DNA of 64,000 nucleotides from Straminergon stramineum (taxonomy: Eukaryota; Streptophyta; Bryopsida; Hypnales; Calliergonaceae): assembly GCA_963920665.1 (NCBI GenBank), contig OY987267.1, positions 744,001-808,000 of the forward strand, written 5' to 3'. This document shows positions 24,545-36,438 of the stretch, piece by piece. Position 1 is the first letter of the stretch; each line of letters begins with the position of its first letter. Position numbers and translations under genes: made by a program. Below the pieces are notes generated by a model. It ran no database searches. It was not told the DNA's origin and was given only the letters and a program-made list of their open reading frames with translations.

Positions 24545-24732
24545 CACTGAATAGGGGTATTAAGGGGACCAAAAAATAAAAGGGACTCATTGTAGAAAAC
24601 TGTAGATGTTTGAAACATGATGTACATCTTTTGGACACTTCAATAACTAGTGATGTACGATAAAGGTAGATATTTATATAGTGTGGAATGTTGATTAATT
24701 AGTATGGGTCCCCTTAATATCCCTATTCAATG
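24545..24732. mobile_element. TA-flanked MITE, 188 bp
   Basis: The left end is CACTGAATAGGGGTATTAAG, and the right end in reverse complement is CATTGAATAGGGATATTAAG. TA stands on both sides (24543-24544 and 24733-24734). A TA duplication fits the Tc1/mariner superfamily, to which pogo also belongs. Non-coding. Confidence 0.7.
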
Positions 24733-26384
24733 TAGTAAATCTTTTGAGTATTTATTATTGTGATTGATGTATACTTATATTTTAGTAGGGGCATTGTGGA
24801 ATAGGGAAGGGGTCTATGAATTTTCTTCAAATGAATTTTTGGACACTATATGAATACAATATGAATTTTGAAACTCACGCAAGGAAGTAATACCGGCCTT
24901 GCACTTTTAATGAGGGAAAAAAGTAAAGAGTCCCTGTTTGTTTGAAATGTATAGTTACATGAACTTGCCATGGACATGACCTGTTTTCTCGGACAAGAAG
25001 CCATGAACACATGGGCTGGTCATATTCATAAGTCAGTCCAACATACATGAGCCATTTCAACCTCCTAAACCCAATTGGAAATAGAGAAATTGTTTTTTCT
25101 CCGTTTTTTTTAATTTGTGAAGAATACATATGGCATTCAATCAGCCATTTGGATCTCACATTTGTGTACATATGACATGCAAATTGCATTTTTAACAATG
25201 GGCTACGTGTTGATAATTTAAAACACACACATAGCAAGATTTTATTGGAAGTGTTAACCATGTTTGTTACCTCTAAAAATTGGTGGAGACATTACTAACA
25301 TGGCCTTCATTATGATAAAATTAGAAATTCAAAATTCATAGAGGAAAAAAAGTCTACAAAGATTGGTCCAAGCCATTTGAAATTCTTGGGTAGGGTCCAA
25401 AAAAGCTTTTTCTTCCACATAGAATGCTAGTATCTTTCAATCTTTATGTTCATACATCACAAAAATTTTATTGCATGCTCTGAGAAAATTTTAGTACAAG
25501 ATCTTGTAGTTAGATTCTAAAAATTAATAAATAAATAAAATTTATTTTCTTAAGTGAATGTAGCGGAAGTAACAATTCTGAGTGGTTTTTGACAGAAAAA
25601 TAGCCATTGGACTTTCGGGCTTGATGATTGAAATTTCTTGGTTTTACTTTTCAAAGATGAAATCACATGTCCTATTTTTGCCATGAAATTTTCAAAATTT
25701 TTTGTGAAAATTTCAAATTACCATGAATTTTTGAATAAAAATGGGTAAAATTTGTATCAAATGCAAATTAATCATGTTTAAATTTCTTTTTAGAATAGAA
25801 ATACATTACTATACAAAATTGTGGCATGAAGAAAATTTCCATGTCAATCCATATTTAGAAACGTGATTATAGATTGTCAACTTCAAACTTCACTAGAATG
25901 CCTATTTTAAGAAATTTTCAAAATTTCCAAGTAGAATAGAAACTATACTTTGTAAGCTTCATTTTATTAGTTTTGCTCAAAAGCAAAAGAAATTGTTTTG
26001 AATGTCAAAATCAATTCTTAACAAAAAAAAGCTTAAAGTTTTGAAATACACTAGATAGTTGTACCATTTTCAGAGGTAAACTACTCCATATAAATTAGAA
26101 AACAACTAAAATCTCTTGAGCTTCATTCAATGATCCAAATATAGCATCAATAAAGTTGCATACAAAAATATTAGATGAAAATCATTCATTTTTCAATGTG
26201 CACAAATTTTGGTGGACTATCTAAATGATACAAAATGGCATCCTTCGTATCCTTGCAAGGTTAATTTTGTAAGATTGCTCAACCCAAACATTGACCAATG
26301 CATGACTTTCTAAATCACTATAGAAATGAAGAATGCACCTAGTGCAAATAACATTGATGATAGGTCTTGTCCTTTCAATGTTAA
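24733..26384. other. Intergenic with a fragment of the TTAA MITE family
   Basis: About 25360-25620 shares words with the right halves of copies B, C and E (TCTTGTAGTTAGATT, TCTGAGTGGTTTTTGA) and ends near GGACTTTCGGG. Elsewhere I see nothing. The 128-codon minus frame at 24875-25261 is not protein-like. Confidence 0.4.
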
Positions 26385-26825
26385 CCCTTAAAGGATGGAC
26401 TAGCACTACAAGAGAAAGGGATATTTTAAGTATAGTCTTAGTAGTATGGTCCTATAAGCAATGACTTAAAAGGGGTGTTCTTAGTAAAAATTTACTAGAA
26501 ATATGTGTGTTTTAAGCAAAAAAATTATGAAAACACTCCTTTCAAGTAATTACTCATAGGACTATACTACTAAGACTATACTACTAGGACTATATTTTAA
26601 ACACCCCTTTCTCTTGTAGTGTAGTAATCGTGGAAATCATCCCTTTTGGAACCGTGTGACATCATCTACTTTAAAAAACCAAAAAATTCATTGGAGGTCA
26701 AACTATTGTTCAAGATCTCTCTTTTTTGCACAAAATTCCAAAGATGAACAATTGCACTTTTGTCCTACATATAAAGATTCTTTGTCATCCATTGGACAAA
26801 AAATGTCCTCAATGTTGTTTGAGGG
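26385..26825. mobile_element. Probable TTAA-type MITE, copy D, with a nested CACTA MITE
   Basis: TTAA at 26381-26384 precedes CCCTTAAAGGATGGAC, and GAGGG runs into TTAA at 26826-26829. The ends match each other only weakly. A further CCCTCGAAGGAC start follows the right TTAA, so a neighbouring element may abut here. Boundaries are uncertain. Confidence 0.4.
26404..26621. mobile_element. CACTA-type MITE, 218 bp
   Basis: CACTACAAGAGAAAGGG on the left is complementary to CCCTTTCTCTTGTAGTG on the right. TAG is duplicated at 26401-26403 and 26622-26624. Subterminal repeats (AGTATAGTC, CTATACTACTA) also pair. It inserted into the TTAA-type element around it. Non-coding. Confidence 0.85.
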
Positions 26826-27110
26826 TTAACCCTCGAAGGACATTGCTCCATCTATCACCAAAGTAGCCCAAATGATTCAAATTCTTGAATGAGTAGCCGG
26901 TGCATTCTTTATGTCTACGATTTACTAGAAAGTCATTCACAAGAGACTTTTGGTCTTTAGCCTCATTACAGGATTAAAAGCCAACCCCTATTATCTAATT
27001 CTCCTTAGTAATTTCTAGTTTTACTACATGTTCCTCACAATGACAATGACAATGAGGCCAAAAGTGGCAGGCACATCTGTGCTTGCCAAACCCTCCCCCT
27101 CAAAAAAAAC

Positions 27111-27285
27111 CTAGCTGTTGATCAACAAAGAATTAATTGGACCCCCCCCCACATGCCGTTGATTCAGTTTTTTTTCAAAAAGCAATAGTGTTGAACCCCC
27201 ACCGTCGATTTTGTTGGATAAAATTGAGAACGCCCACAATGCTGTTGATGTAGTGTCATGTAGAAAAAAATAGTAGCCGTTGATT
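27111..27285. repeat. Degenerate ~40 bp repeats of GCYGTTGAT
   Basis: Five GCYGTTGAT-like words occur near 27114, 27153, 27199, 27239 and 27273, with a C-homopolymer run near 27144. Spacing is about 34-46 bp. No known element recognised. Confidence 0.4.
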
Positions 27286-30200
27286 CAGCCGCCTCAAGGG
27301 ATGATCCGGGCCGCTCATGTGTTAGGGTTCAACAGTATAGTTTTGTGCTTTGTTACGAAGTCAGTTTTTGCAAGTACTTTTGCAGCAAAGTGCATTTGCA
27401 GCTTAGCCCAATTGCAAGAGGTAAGTTTATTGTTCGATTTACTTGTTTCTTTGGTTCTCTTTGCTTGAATTTGCTAAGTGTTTCAATTTGAGACTTTTTA
27501 GTGTAGAGTCCCGAGCAGGGTTATCGTCTTTACATTGTTGATAAATTAGTTTGAGCGAGAGATTCTAGGTTAGAAGAATATGAAAATTGGGGCTTGACAT
27601 TGCCAGAATGACAGACAATTTTAGTCTCGACCTAGACATCTAGCTATTGGGGAGGAGTTCAAGGAGTATTGCAGAGGATGGAGTTCTTGTGCTACATTTT
27701 GGAACTCCAATGTTTTATGAAACTCCATTGCCTATATTGCTTCTTTTTTGTGCGGTACAAGTCATTCATTTACACCAATGCCAAGTACTTATTGGATTTG
27801 CACTCACTCGAATATGGAGTCTCTATATACATGCTCATTTTTTTATTTTATCGTTTACAATGAAGAGATGGTATCATTTTGTGTACAGGATCATATGAAC
27901 AATATCAGTGAGCTACAATGATCACAAATACCTGCCTCTCTCATTCCAATGCTTTCATTTTTATTGCTTCAAAGTACAATGAGATTTGTGCAAGGATTTG
28001 TGTGGTCCTCTAGACATGATGCGAAGTCCAAGTTTTCAAAGCAACACTAGTACTCTCTTTGGCTGGTCAGAAGAAGGATGCAATTCACGACCTTCCTGCC
28101 CTTATCAAACAAAACAACTATAAATTTCGTCATTTAAGATGCAAGAAAAGTACTCAGTTTCACATTCAATGGAAAAATGATTGTTAAACCCCTTTCAAAA
28201 GTTCCATAAAAAGTTTTACAATCAATGAGAAAATTACATATGTACCCTATTTGTAATTTATGTTGAATTTTCCCAGTTTTTCTTAGTTTTTGACAATTTG
28301 TCACACAATGTGCTCAAAAGAGGTAGTAACTACCTTACTACACTAACGTCCTCACTAATGTCCTGTAAGTTGGATTCACCTCTACGTGGCACTAAATGGA
28401 GCTCTGGATCACATTTTTCAATTCTACACAACCAAAACAACAACAAAAATTCTGAGAGCATCACTTCTTAATCCAATTCGGGCCCTCAAATTCATTGATG
28501 AGCCCCCTTTGGACACATTGCCATAGTGATCAAATTTCTTGGGGGTGCACTCCCATTTTTCAAGAGTTATCATGCGATCAAATGAAGGGTCATTTAAATT
28601 ACCTTGGGCCTAAATTTTAGACAATTTTTTGAAGTGAAGTAGCATCATTGTAATTGGGTATTTGAAGTTATAAGTAATGAAATGTACTAGATAATACTAA
28701 ATTTTACCTATTTTTTTTCTAAAGTAGCCTTGCCAAAAATCAAATCCAAAAATTAGAACTCCTAAGAACTACACTACTGTAGTATTAGTTGGAGAAGTAT
28801 CCAAGAGTAGAATACTATATAGAATATGTGTTGTCGACAAGTTGTGGAGGATATTAAACTGCAATGTGAGTGGATGATAATTTGGTTAGAATGTAGATGA
28901 ACTAGTCGTGCATGATGTTCCATTCTGTTTAAACAGTTTGTGGTTTGAAAAAAATTAGGGGTTTAGGCTCTGTTTGGGGTGGTATTAGTGTACTATAGAA
29001 TAAACGAATTAGAGTTTGTTTTGAAATTGTTTCAAGTTGTATGACAAATTGCCGACTTGAATGAAATGAACTTTGGTCATATGATGCTTGTGGTTAGGCG
29101 TGCATGGTTTTGAATTAGAATTGGGTTAGATTGCAAGTTTAGGGTCTATGTGAGCATGCTTAAGCTTTAGGTTTCTCAAGAGAAACCTTAAGGTTTAAGA
29201 TCAGGGATAGCATTCGGAGTATAGGATTTAGTTAGGAGAGTGTTTGGAATTTGGAATACCTATAGCTTCAAATCTATCCAATAGAGTGACATTGTGGACG
29301 TTGGAGTTGGAGGTCATGAATCCAAAGTATTTCAGGAAGGTATTGAGGACTTTCAATACAAACATGGACATCTTCAAAGAGTGATTGGAATTTGCAGTCT
29401 CAGAAAACCTCTAGATGAGTCCACTTGGTGAGTTGTTTGCTATAGAGCTACATCAATTCCAAGCAAGTCTTTGTGGAAGATGGGTAGTCCGTCTTGCCCA
29501 CTGTGTGGACTACACCAAGAGCGCAATGAGGTAACAAACTTCAAATGTATGCCAATAGTATTGAGTTGCTTGATTAGTGATTTCATTTTGATTTTACTCA
29601 ATGTGTTTCATTGTGGTCGTGCTTTGGAAATGTGTAGGTTCTATGCTTGACATTTCTTGTATTCACTATGATTCGGTCCTTATATTGCCATTTCTTAGGA
29701 TGTTCTTCATTGTCTAGGATTTGTGATTGTATTTGAGATGTGTTTGCTATTACATTTTCAAATTGAAACCTTAGACCATTCATAGTGCAGCCTTTGTTTT
29801 TTCAAATCATTGTAAATGGTATGTGCTGTGTTTGTAAGCACATGTACTATATTTTTTGACATTACATTTTGAACCTTAGATGTATTTGGCATTGCATTTT
29901 AAACTTCAAATTTTTTGACGTTGCATTTTAAACTTCAAACTCCCATGTTAGTATGTGTATTTTCTTCTAAAAGGTACTAGTTTGTGATTAAATGTAGTTA
30001 TTCTTTCAATGCTTTTGGTATTTGAAAGTGCTATTTGTCAGAATTTAGTTCCCAAATCTTCAATTTTTGTTTATCTACAAAGTACATCATTTTGTGTAAA
30101 CATGATTTTTAGTGAAAAAATCCCATATAACCTCATCTATTGTTTGTAAAGAACATGCAATGGTTTAGTCTTTATAAATTATAATGAACACAGGAATTAC

Positions 30201-30670
30201 AAAACTACCTTGAGAATATTTTTCAAATTAAAAAATAGGGTACATAAAATTAGACAAATTTAGAAATTTAGGTAAAGATAAGCCCTTGTAAATTCACAAA
30301 ATCTACCTACACAAACCCCCTATAGTAGGAGCTTGTGCATGTAAAAAATTAGCCCCCCTATTTTGTGCTTCATTAGTATATCTTCTTTACCTCTCCTACC
30401 TAATTGAAGGCCTCTGATTGCAAATATGAATTCAAAATTTGCAAATTTTATCATGTGTGAAAAATAAAAAATTTCAGGGTTTTTACTTGGGGATGAGCGA
30501 GGGGGTCAATCCACCCCGGCCCTATATAGTGCACCCCTGAGTCAAATTTTGAGAGGAATCGTGAGTTGTAATTCTGAAGAGTTCAGACAATTGCTGTAAA
30601 ATGTTGCGCAATCACTCGCTAGATCGCCATGGTCTGCCATACATAATAATCTGCAGTAACTGCTGCACAA
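27286..30670. other. Gene desert, nothing firm
   Basis: Scattered open stretches without recognisable domains. One short one ends in AAGAG|GTAAGT near 27420, which is donor-like. No gene can be supported. Confidence 0.4.
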
Positions 30671-31112
30671 CACAAGCCACTACCATCACTTGTGATTAAA
30701 CCGGATGCACGGAAGAAAATTTCTGAAAATGCAGTGCTAGTTCAAACTGAAGAGAAGAGTTTAGCCCACCTAAACCTTGAAACTCCGGAACAATGTGCCA
30801 AAACCTGAAGCAAGAATTACCTACTATGAAATTGGAAAGTGAGAGAGAGCCTCACTGTAAACCCCACTTTGTAGATCCTGTTCACAAGGCCGAAGCGAAG
30901 CATGACAGACCTCTAGTATCCCCATTAAGAAATTTCAGAATGACGAGCTTTTGGCGCGTGAGCTGAAGGGTGTAACGGAAAGTAGCGTGGTCGAAGAGAA
31001 GATCAGGAAAATGAATGCTAGAGAAATGTCCCCGAGGGAAATCTCTCGCATTCGAAACAGAATGTCGGCACTGACTGATAAACGTCGCAACGATAGTATA
31101 AATGGACTTTAA
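30671..31112 (+). pseudogene. Decayed gene; the C-terminal part resembles a bZIP basic region
   Basis: A higher-GC block reads as protein across two frame shifts. 30671 to about 30830 gives LVIKPDARKKISENAVL and continues to an in-frame stop. The next frame reads LKQELPTMKLESEREPH and on to about 30935. A third frame from about 30940 reads NDELLARELKGVTESS, then SRIRNRMSALTDKRRND, and stops at 31112. The last segment has the spacing of a plant bZIP basic region (NR.SA....R+) but lacks several usual residues. The stop codon overlaps the TTAA into which a MITE inserted. Calling it bZIP is tentative. That it was coding is more likely. Confidence 0.4.
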
Positions 31113-31677
31113 CCCCTAAAGGACAATTGTCCATTGAACGGACAATCGAAATCCGGGTGGGTTCCTATGAAGTCAATTTTGGTTGGATGTTCACGAATTT
31201 TTGACACAAGGTGTAAGCATGTACCCCCTAAGTGGGAATATAATTTTTTTTTCGATCGGATGCCCGGATCAAAAGTTATGCTGCCCCGAAATTTATTTTT
31301 AATCGGGCAGCTTTTGCAAAACTCCTCCTTTACTTCTGAAATTTTATAGGTATGTAATTTACATGATTTTAGATACAAATGTAAAAAAGAATAACCATTT
31401 ATAGTGTAAAAATCTCACTTTCACAGGAGTTAAAGTCTGCTGGCCCTGTCGGGCAGGGTCACAAAAAAAACTTTTTCTTCTAACTTCGAACATTATAATC
31501 TTTCAATCCGTGCGGTCAAAGTTTCTGAAATTTTTTCCACATATTCCCATAGTAGTCTACTACAAATTTGTACGGTTGAATTTTGAAAAAAAACATTTTT
31601 TTTCATTTTTTCTTACTGTTCTAAGAAGTGGCAGTTTTTCACAGTTTGTGCCCAAAATGTGCCTCGTCCTTTAGGGG
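31113..31677. mobile_element. TTAA-flanked MITE, copy E
   Basis: TTAA lies at 31109-31112 and 31678-31681. The left end is CCCCTAAAGGACAATTGTCC, and the right end in reverse complement is CCCCTAAAGGACGAGGC, identical for 13 bases. It shares internal sequence with copies B, C and G. It truncates the decayed gene to its left and abuts copy F on its right. Confidence 0.8.
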
Positions 31678-31681
31678 TTAA

Positions 31682-32254
31682 CCCTGGAACGTCCAGACTC
31701 ATCTCCAAAATCGACGATTTCAGAAAATTCATTATAAAGTGCAAAATTTAGAAGCATATTTTGGAATTGACATACAAACAAAAGTTGTAGATTACCGTGA
31801 GTTGTAGATTCTATCCATACGGTTAGATTCCCCAATTCTATCATCAATATTTTCTAATAAATTTTGAAAGGGAAATTTCAAAATTCCTTCTTAATTCAAT
31901 TACAAACAAAACCTTATCATTTTTTAAGTAAAATTTGTTGGAATGGATTTGAAATGAGGTTCTCTTGACATGGTGATTTTTTGAAATTTTTTTGCTCTTA
32001 AAATCTATGACCTCATTTTGGTAAATCCAGTTTTGAACTAAGGTCAATGCAGTTTGACCACTTGACATACTTGCACATTTGTAATTTTAGAAAAATATGT
32101 ACTCTAGTAACACCAAATCCAACCCTTGGATAGGACAACAACTTGATAAAGTATCTCCACAAATTAGGATGACTTTCATCCAAGAAGTAATGAGAAGATA
32201 CAACAATTTCAATCTGTTCGTCATCCAATTTTAGGACGTCGGAGCGCTCCAGGG
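31682..32254 (-). mobile_element. TTAA-type MITE, copy F (same subfamily as 58.1 kb)
   Basis: It starts CCCTGGAACGTCC immediately after the shared TTAA at 31678-31681. It ends GGACGTCGGAGCGCTCCAGGG, followed by TTAG, a decayed TTAA. Almost the whole body aligns in reverse complement with 58079-58828, for example TTGACCTTAGTTCAAAA and GGTGTTACTAGAGTA. It lacks about 180 bp present in that copy. Confidence 0.8.
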
Positions 32255-32426
32255 TTAGTCTTCTTTGTTGTTTTGCTAAAGAAGGCCCCTCCACTGAATT
32301 CTTGAACGGCCTCGGGGCCTAATGCCGGTGGGTATAGCCAGGGCGGGTGGCGGCCTGACTGGGCCTGTAATGAACTTTGGTGGGCTGCCCACACTCGCTA
32401 CTGCTGATTGAATAACCGGCCAGTGA

Positions 32427-32975
32427 TGAGAGAACAGAGGATGTTTAGAACTTGTAAAATGAGACTGTAAATAACATTCAATACACAATGTAAGGGAGCC
32501 GACCCTTTTCTGACCACTTAAGCAGATACACATACTGCAAGGGAAGTTTCAATAGTGGGGAAATTTTTCCCATGAGCAGAAATAGAGTTCATAAGGTTTC
32601 CATAATTTTTCAGATTTTTTTTCCTCACAAAATAATTACTGCAAATTTTTAAGCTGAAGATTCTGTTCTACCCATATTGGCCATATAGACCTTCCTCTTT
32701 TCGACCAAGGGCTGGGTCCAAATTTGAGAGTCTTGTAGCCAATTGTAATGCACCACGAACTGCCCGGGAACTGTGCCAGCATTAATTGTTGCTAATCACC
32801 TATTGATTGGAATTACTCCACCCTACGTTGCCAGATGGGGTCTGTGATTAGTAAGGGGTCGGCTCCCTTAGAACAAGAAGTGAGGCATTTCAAAAGAATG
32901 GGTTTCTGGTCATTCCTCTTTAATGTCACCATCCTATGTTCAAATGACCATGATATTACATCCTCTGTTCTCTCA
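32427..32975. repeat. Inverted repeat with two matched arm blocks
   Basis: TGAGAGAACAGAGGATG at 32427-32443 is exactly complementary to 32959-32975. TAAGGGAGCCGACCC at about 32491-32505 is complementary to 32856-32870. The arms are symmetric around a roughly 350 bp centre. The flanking block at 32280-32400 is GC-rich. The element class is unknown. Confidence 0.55.
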
Positions 32976-33916
32976 AGACAACATTTTTTATCATTCCCAT
33001 TCAGAAATACTCCAGGAAGATACTAACCAGTATGAGTGGGGGCGTGGTTGCTCCAATCCTATCGAACAGGCATGTCTCCTCTCCTTTCCTTGATTCAAAT
33101 ATATTTCAGAAGTGTTAAGTCAGTCGTTCTTTATAGAGCAAGAATTGCAGTCAATCTATGATTCTGCAGTGATGTTGGAAATCGGCTAGAGGCAAGTGAA
33201 GCAGAAGGGACAATATACATGTCCATGAGCAATGGGGCACAGAACTCTTTACTTCTCAGGCAACGAACAAGAAAATTCATAGGAATGTGCCCATAAGTGG
33301 CTACAAATAAAAACACAGCCTGTTATTCCTTTCTACGATCATACTTCAGTTGTCTTACTAGCTGCTGAATAACTCCTGTACTCAGCAAATACCAATGAAG
33401 AGACATCACAGGAAAGAATAGCAGGCAAAAACTATCGTCTCTGAACTTGCATCATTCACCCAAAAAGTTCAGGAAAATATTTAATATATTATCAAATTTT
33501 GCCACAACTGTCCACGCAGAAGTAAACACTAAATACTAAAGCAAATACTAATCTTTAACTAAACTGATTAAAACCACCCTGGATTTTCATCACTCTGAAG
33601 TCCAGCAAGGCAAAATCGGGGAAACCAACACTGGTGAGAAAGCACAAATATCTATCTATCCCCTAGTATAACCTCTATTTACAGGGCAATCACACATAAT
33701 TTAAGGATAACAGAACCAACCTTAACCGTAATTACAGTAGAACTATTTTTACAACTTTCATCGTCGTCAAGAACTAGAGGGCTAGGCACAATCGAGGAAT
33801 ATGAAGCAGGCATATTACGATAGTCTGGCGATATACTTTCTAAACTGCGTGTAGGGATTCCAAATCAACTTCCGAGCAAGATAACTCCAGCGTGCACTCC
33901 GAGCGTAGCAGACGCA
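32976..33916. other. Downstream flank of the minus-strand gene
   Basis: No protein-like frame. Part of it is probably the 3' UTR and terminator region of the gene ending at 33917. Confidence 0.4.
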
Positions 33917-35798
33917 TCAACCCCTCTTAAATTGAGCTGACCTTTTGAAGACTACGACGGCCAAGACCAAGATCGCAAGCATCATACAAGCCTTCACTGA
34001 ACGCTCAAAGAAATTAGTCTTCTCGTTGGCGGTATTAGCAGGACCTTTCTTCTCGGCAGTCTCAAACAATGCCGTCACGAAGTCCTGGAAACTTGTAATG
34101 AAGTTGGCGAAGGCCTGCTTTGATTTCCAGAATAATCGAGAGAATACATTGTTATTCTTCCGAGACCCTTTACCTTTCAGATCCATGGCACCACTGAGAG
34201 AGTCTGTAGATGCAAGAAGCACGTCAGATTAAAACCAGCAATTGATAAATACTCACTTCAGCAAAACGAACTCTTGAAATAAGCAAGGACTGCTGGCCTG
34301 GGAATTTTACCAAGAAAAAACACTTCGAACTAATAATGGGGACGGCACTCAACAAATATTAAAAAACAAAGAATAAGTAGGTGATTAAACAGAAGTACCC
34401 TCCGATGCAGGAGCACTGAAGTTTCGACGAAATTCTTTGATTTTTTCATTGGCCAACACCGCATCCCAGACCCCTTTGTCAGTTGCAAGGGACACCACCA
34501 TACCCTACAAAATATTCAAGAAGAAATTTGTGAATCATGCTACAAGGCAGTCAATAATCATTCGAAATCATGAATTAAAATTTAAAATTAGCCCACATTA
34601 TGTTATCTAGTCCTCTCACAGAAGAGTAATCACAGGAGAAATTAACAATTCACTTTTAGAATCGAAACACGCACCTGAACCTGTGGGTTGTGCTGGAACT
34701 GATGGAACGCCTCTAACATAGCACTGCTTGGAGCCTCTGGCTCCTTAGGGCTGGTGACCATCTCATACGGTGGAGGTTCTATCCAAGCCTCGGTCTCGAC
34801 TTGAGGCGCAGAAAGGTCCGAAGAAACCTCCTCCTCAGGATCTCCAACTGTTGTGACAGTCGATACTTCTGTAACCTCCGTCACATCAACGACCGTTGGG
34901 CCACGTGGTGTGCGTGGTGTGCGTGGCGAGCGTGGCGAGCGTGGCGATCGCGATGAAGAGGATTCGGGTTTAGGAAAGGTTTCAGAAGTCGGAGCAGCTG
35001 GTGTAAAGAATCCCCTGTGCAAAATTAATAACCAATATCCCATCGTGAGGTCAAAAAAATGCACATCGGTCATACACATCACAAAAACGATGCAATACTG
35101 TGCTAAACATGACAGAATATCAAACCCTACCAACTCAATTATATCATGGCCACCGCAATCTCCAATCATAAGTCACCAGGAAAAACTCGCATGGAAATAT
35201 CGGATTAGACTCTAAGCCAATATTTGAAATTCAGAATTCCTCACATATGCAAAGATTCCGATTACAAATGAAAAGCTGGACCAATCACCAAAAATATCAA
35301 ACATTTCAGCAAACCAGTCTATAACAAGAGGCACATACAAGTTAAAGATTCAGATGAAAGCACCAGATGTGTCTAATCCCGTCTCTAATCCCCAATCCAC
35401 ATGTCATAAAAGAACAAAAGTAACAAAAATTCAAGCAAATTAGGTTACGACACATACAAGCGCAGGGCATTCTGGAGGTCGGACGACGCTTCTTCGACTT
35501 CCTTCACGGTAGGAAGCGATCCAAAGACATAATGATCCCGCTCTTCATCCCCGGCAATCTCCCAGTCGTCGAGATCCCAGAACTGCTGAGGCCCGTAGCT
35601 CACCGCGGTGAGCGCCGGATGTGTCTGCACGGGCCCCGGAATCGCCTTACAACTACAAGCCGCTCCTCGCGTTCTCGGCGACGCTGAGGGCGCCGCAGTG
35701 CATGCGCTGCAGTAAGCTGCGTTGGCCGTGACGGCCACAGTCGGAGCGGCAGCTCCAACCGCCCGAGCGACGCTTCTCCACAACGTGCCGCCACCCAT
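33917..35798 (-). CDS. Uncharacterised plant protein with C-terminal membrane anchor (4 exons, 357 aa)
   Basis: The exons are 35798-35458, 35014-34675, 34504-34399 and 34203-33917. All junctions are GT-AG with matching phases. The N-terminus is alanine-rich and could be a targeting sequence. Residues about 70-113 hold an acidic WDLDDWE motif and a helical VEEASSDLQNAL segment. Exon 2 has a low-complexity Ser/Arg/Pro/Thr tract (RSPRSPRSPRTPRTPRG), encoded partly by 9 bp repeats, then acidic and proline-rich sequence. Exon 3 has VSLATDKGVWDAVLANEKI, a short conserved-looking motif. The C-terminus is one hydrophobic helix (about residues 332-348) with a basic tail, as in tail-anchored proteins. 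I recognise a plant-wide hypothetical family but no function. It is divergent with AAE14, with 640 bp between start codons. Confidence 0.8.
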
Positions 35799-36438
35799 CC
35801 TCCTGGCGCAATTCTCCACCCGCGAGCCTCGCAAGTGATTCCCCCGGATGTGAAGTCGATCAGCTCAGCCTCCGCATCGTTGAACGAGAGCAATTGAAGT
35901 CGCGATCGGTCACAAAACGCAAGCGGGATCCGAGCTCCGACGAAAGCGACACAACAGATGGCTTTGGTGCTCATGGAAACCAACGGAGAGGGTGACCCGG
36001 TATTTGCAAGGGCGGTGAGATCACCGACCCCTGGAGGATGAACGACATTCGTCAATGGAAACACTGGACGAATGAAATGTGATTCAGTTAGTCTGGTTTA
36101 ATGACAAGTGCATCTACACCAATGACGACACTGCATTGTGTACGCTCTCGTTTAGAGTGCCCGCTATGCCCCCGGCAAAACAGCCCGGCAACAGTACTTC
36201 TCATGTAGCTTTTCAATGATGTGGAATTTGAACTTAAAATAGCGTATTGACCACATCGACAGTTTGGCTTGCTGAAAGAAGATTTCAGTGGTACCGATTG
36301 CTTGCTCTCATTCGATCTTCAAACTCCATAGCCAGTTTGTCGTCGCCATGTCGGGTTGCCGACTGTCCTCTTTGCAACCCTAATCCCATTGCAAGCTCCA
36401 TCTAGAAGGGGTAGGAACGGGAACGGGAGAAAGAAACC
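35799..36438. promoter_or_regulatory. Divergent promoter region between the tail-anchored protein and AAE14
   Basis: 640 bp between two opposite start codons. A short upstream ATG frame near 36348 (11 codons, closed by TAA) precedes the AAE14 start. The minus frame at 35600-36064 crosses the first exon of the minus gene in another phase, and I take it as 5' leader. I did not identify a clear TATA box. Confidence 0.45.

Noticed and set aside
24875..25261. 128-codon minus-strand ORF
   Set aside because: No recognisable motif, no introns or neighbours to support it, composition like the surrounding AT-rich DNA, and it overlaps no conserved block.
35600..36064. 154-codon minus-strand ORF upstream of the tail-anchored protein
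   Set aside because: It overlaps the well-supported first exon in another phase and is arginine/proline-rich, as expected from reading GC-rich DNA out of frame. Most likely 5' leader.
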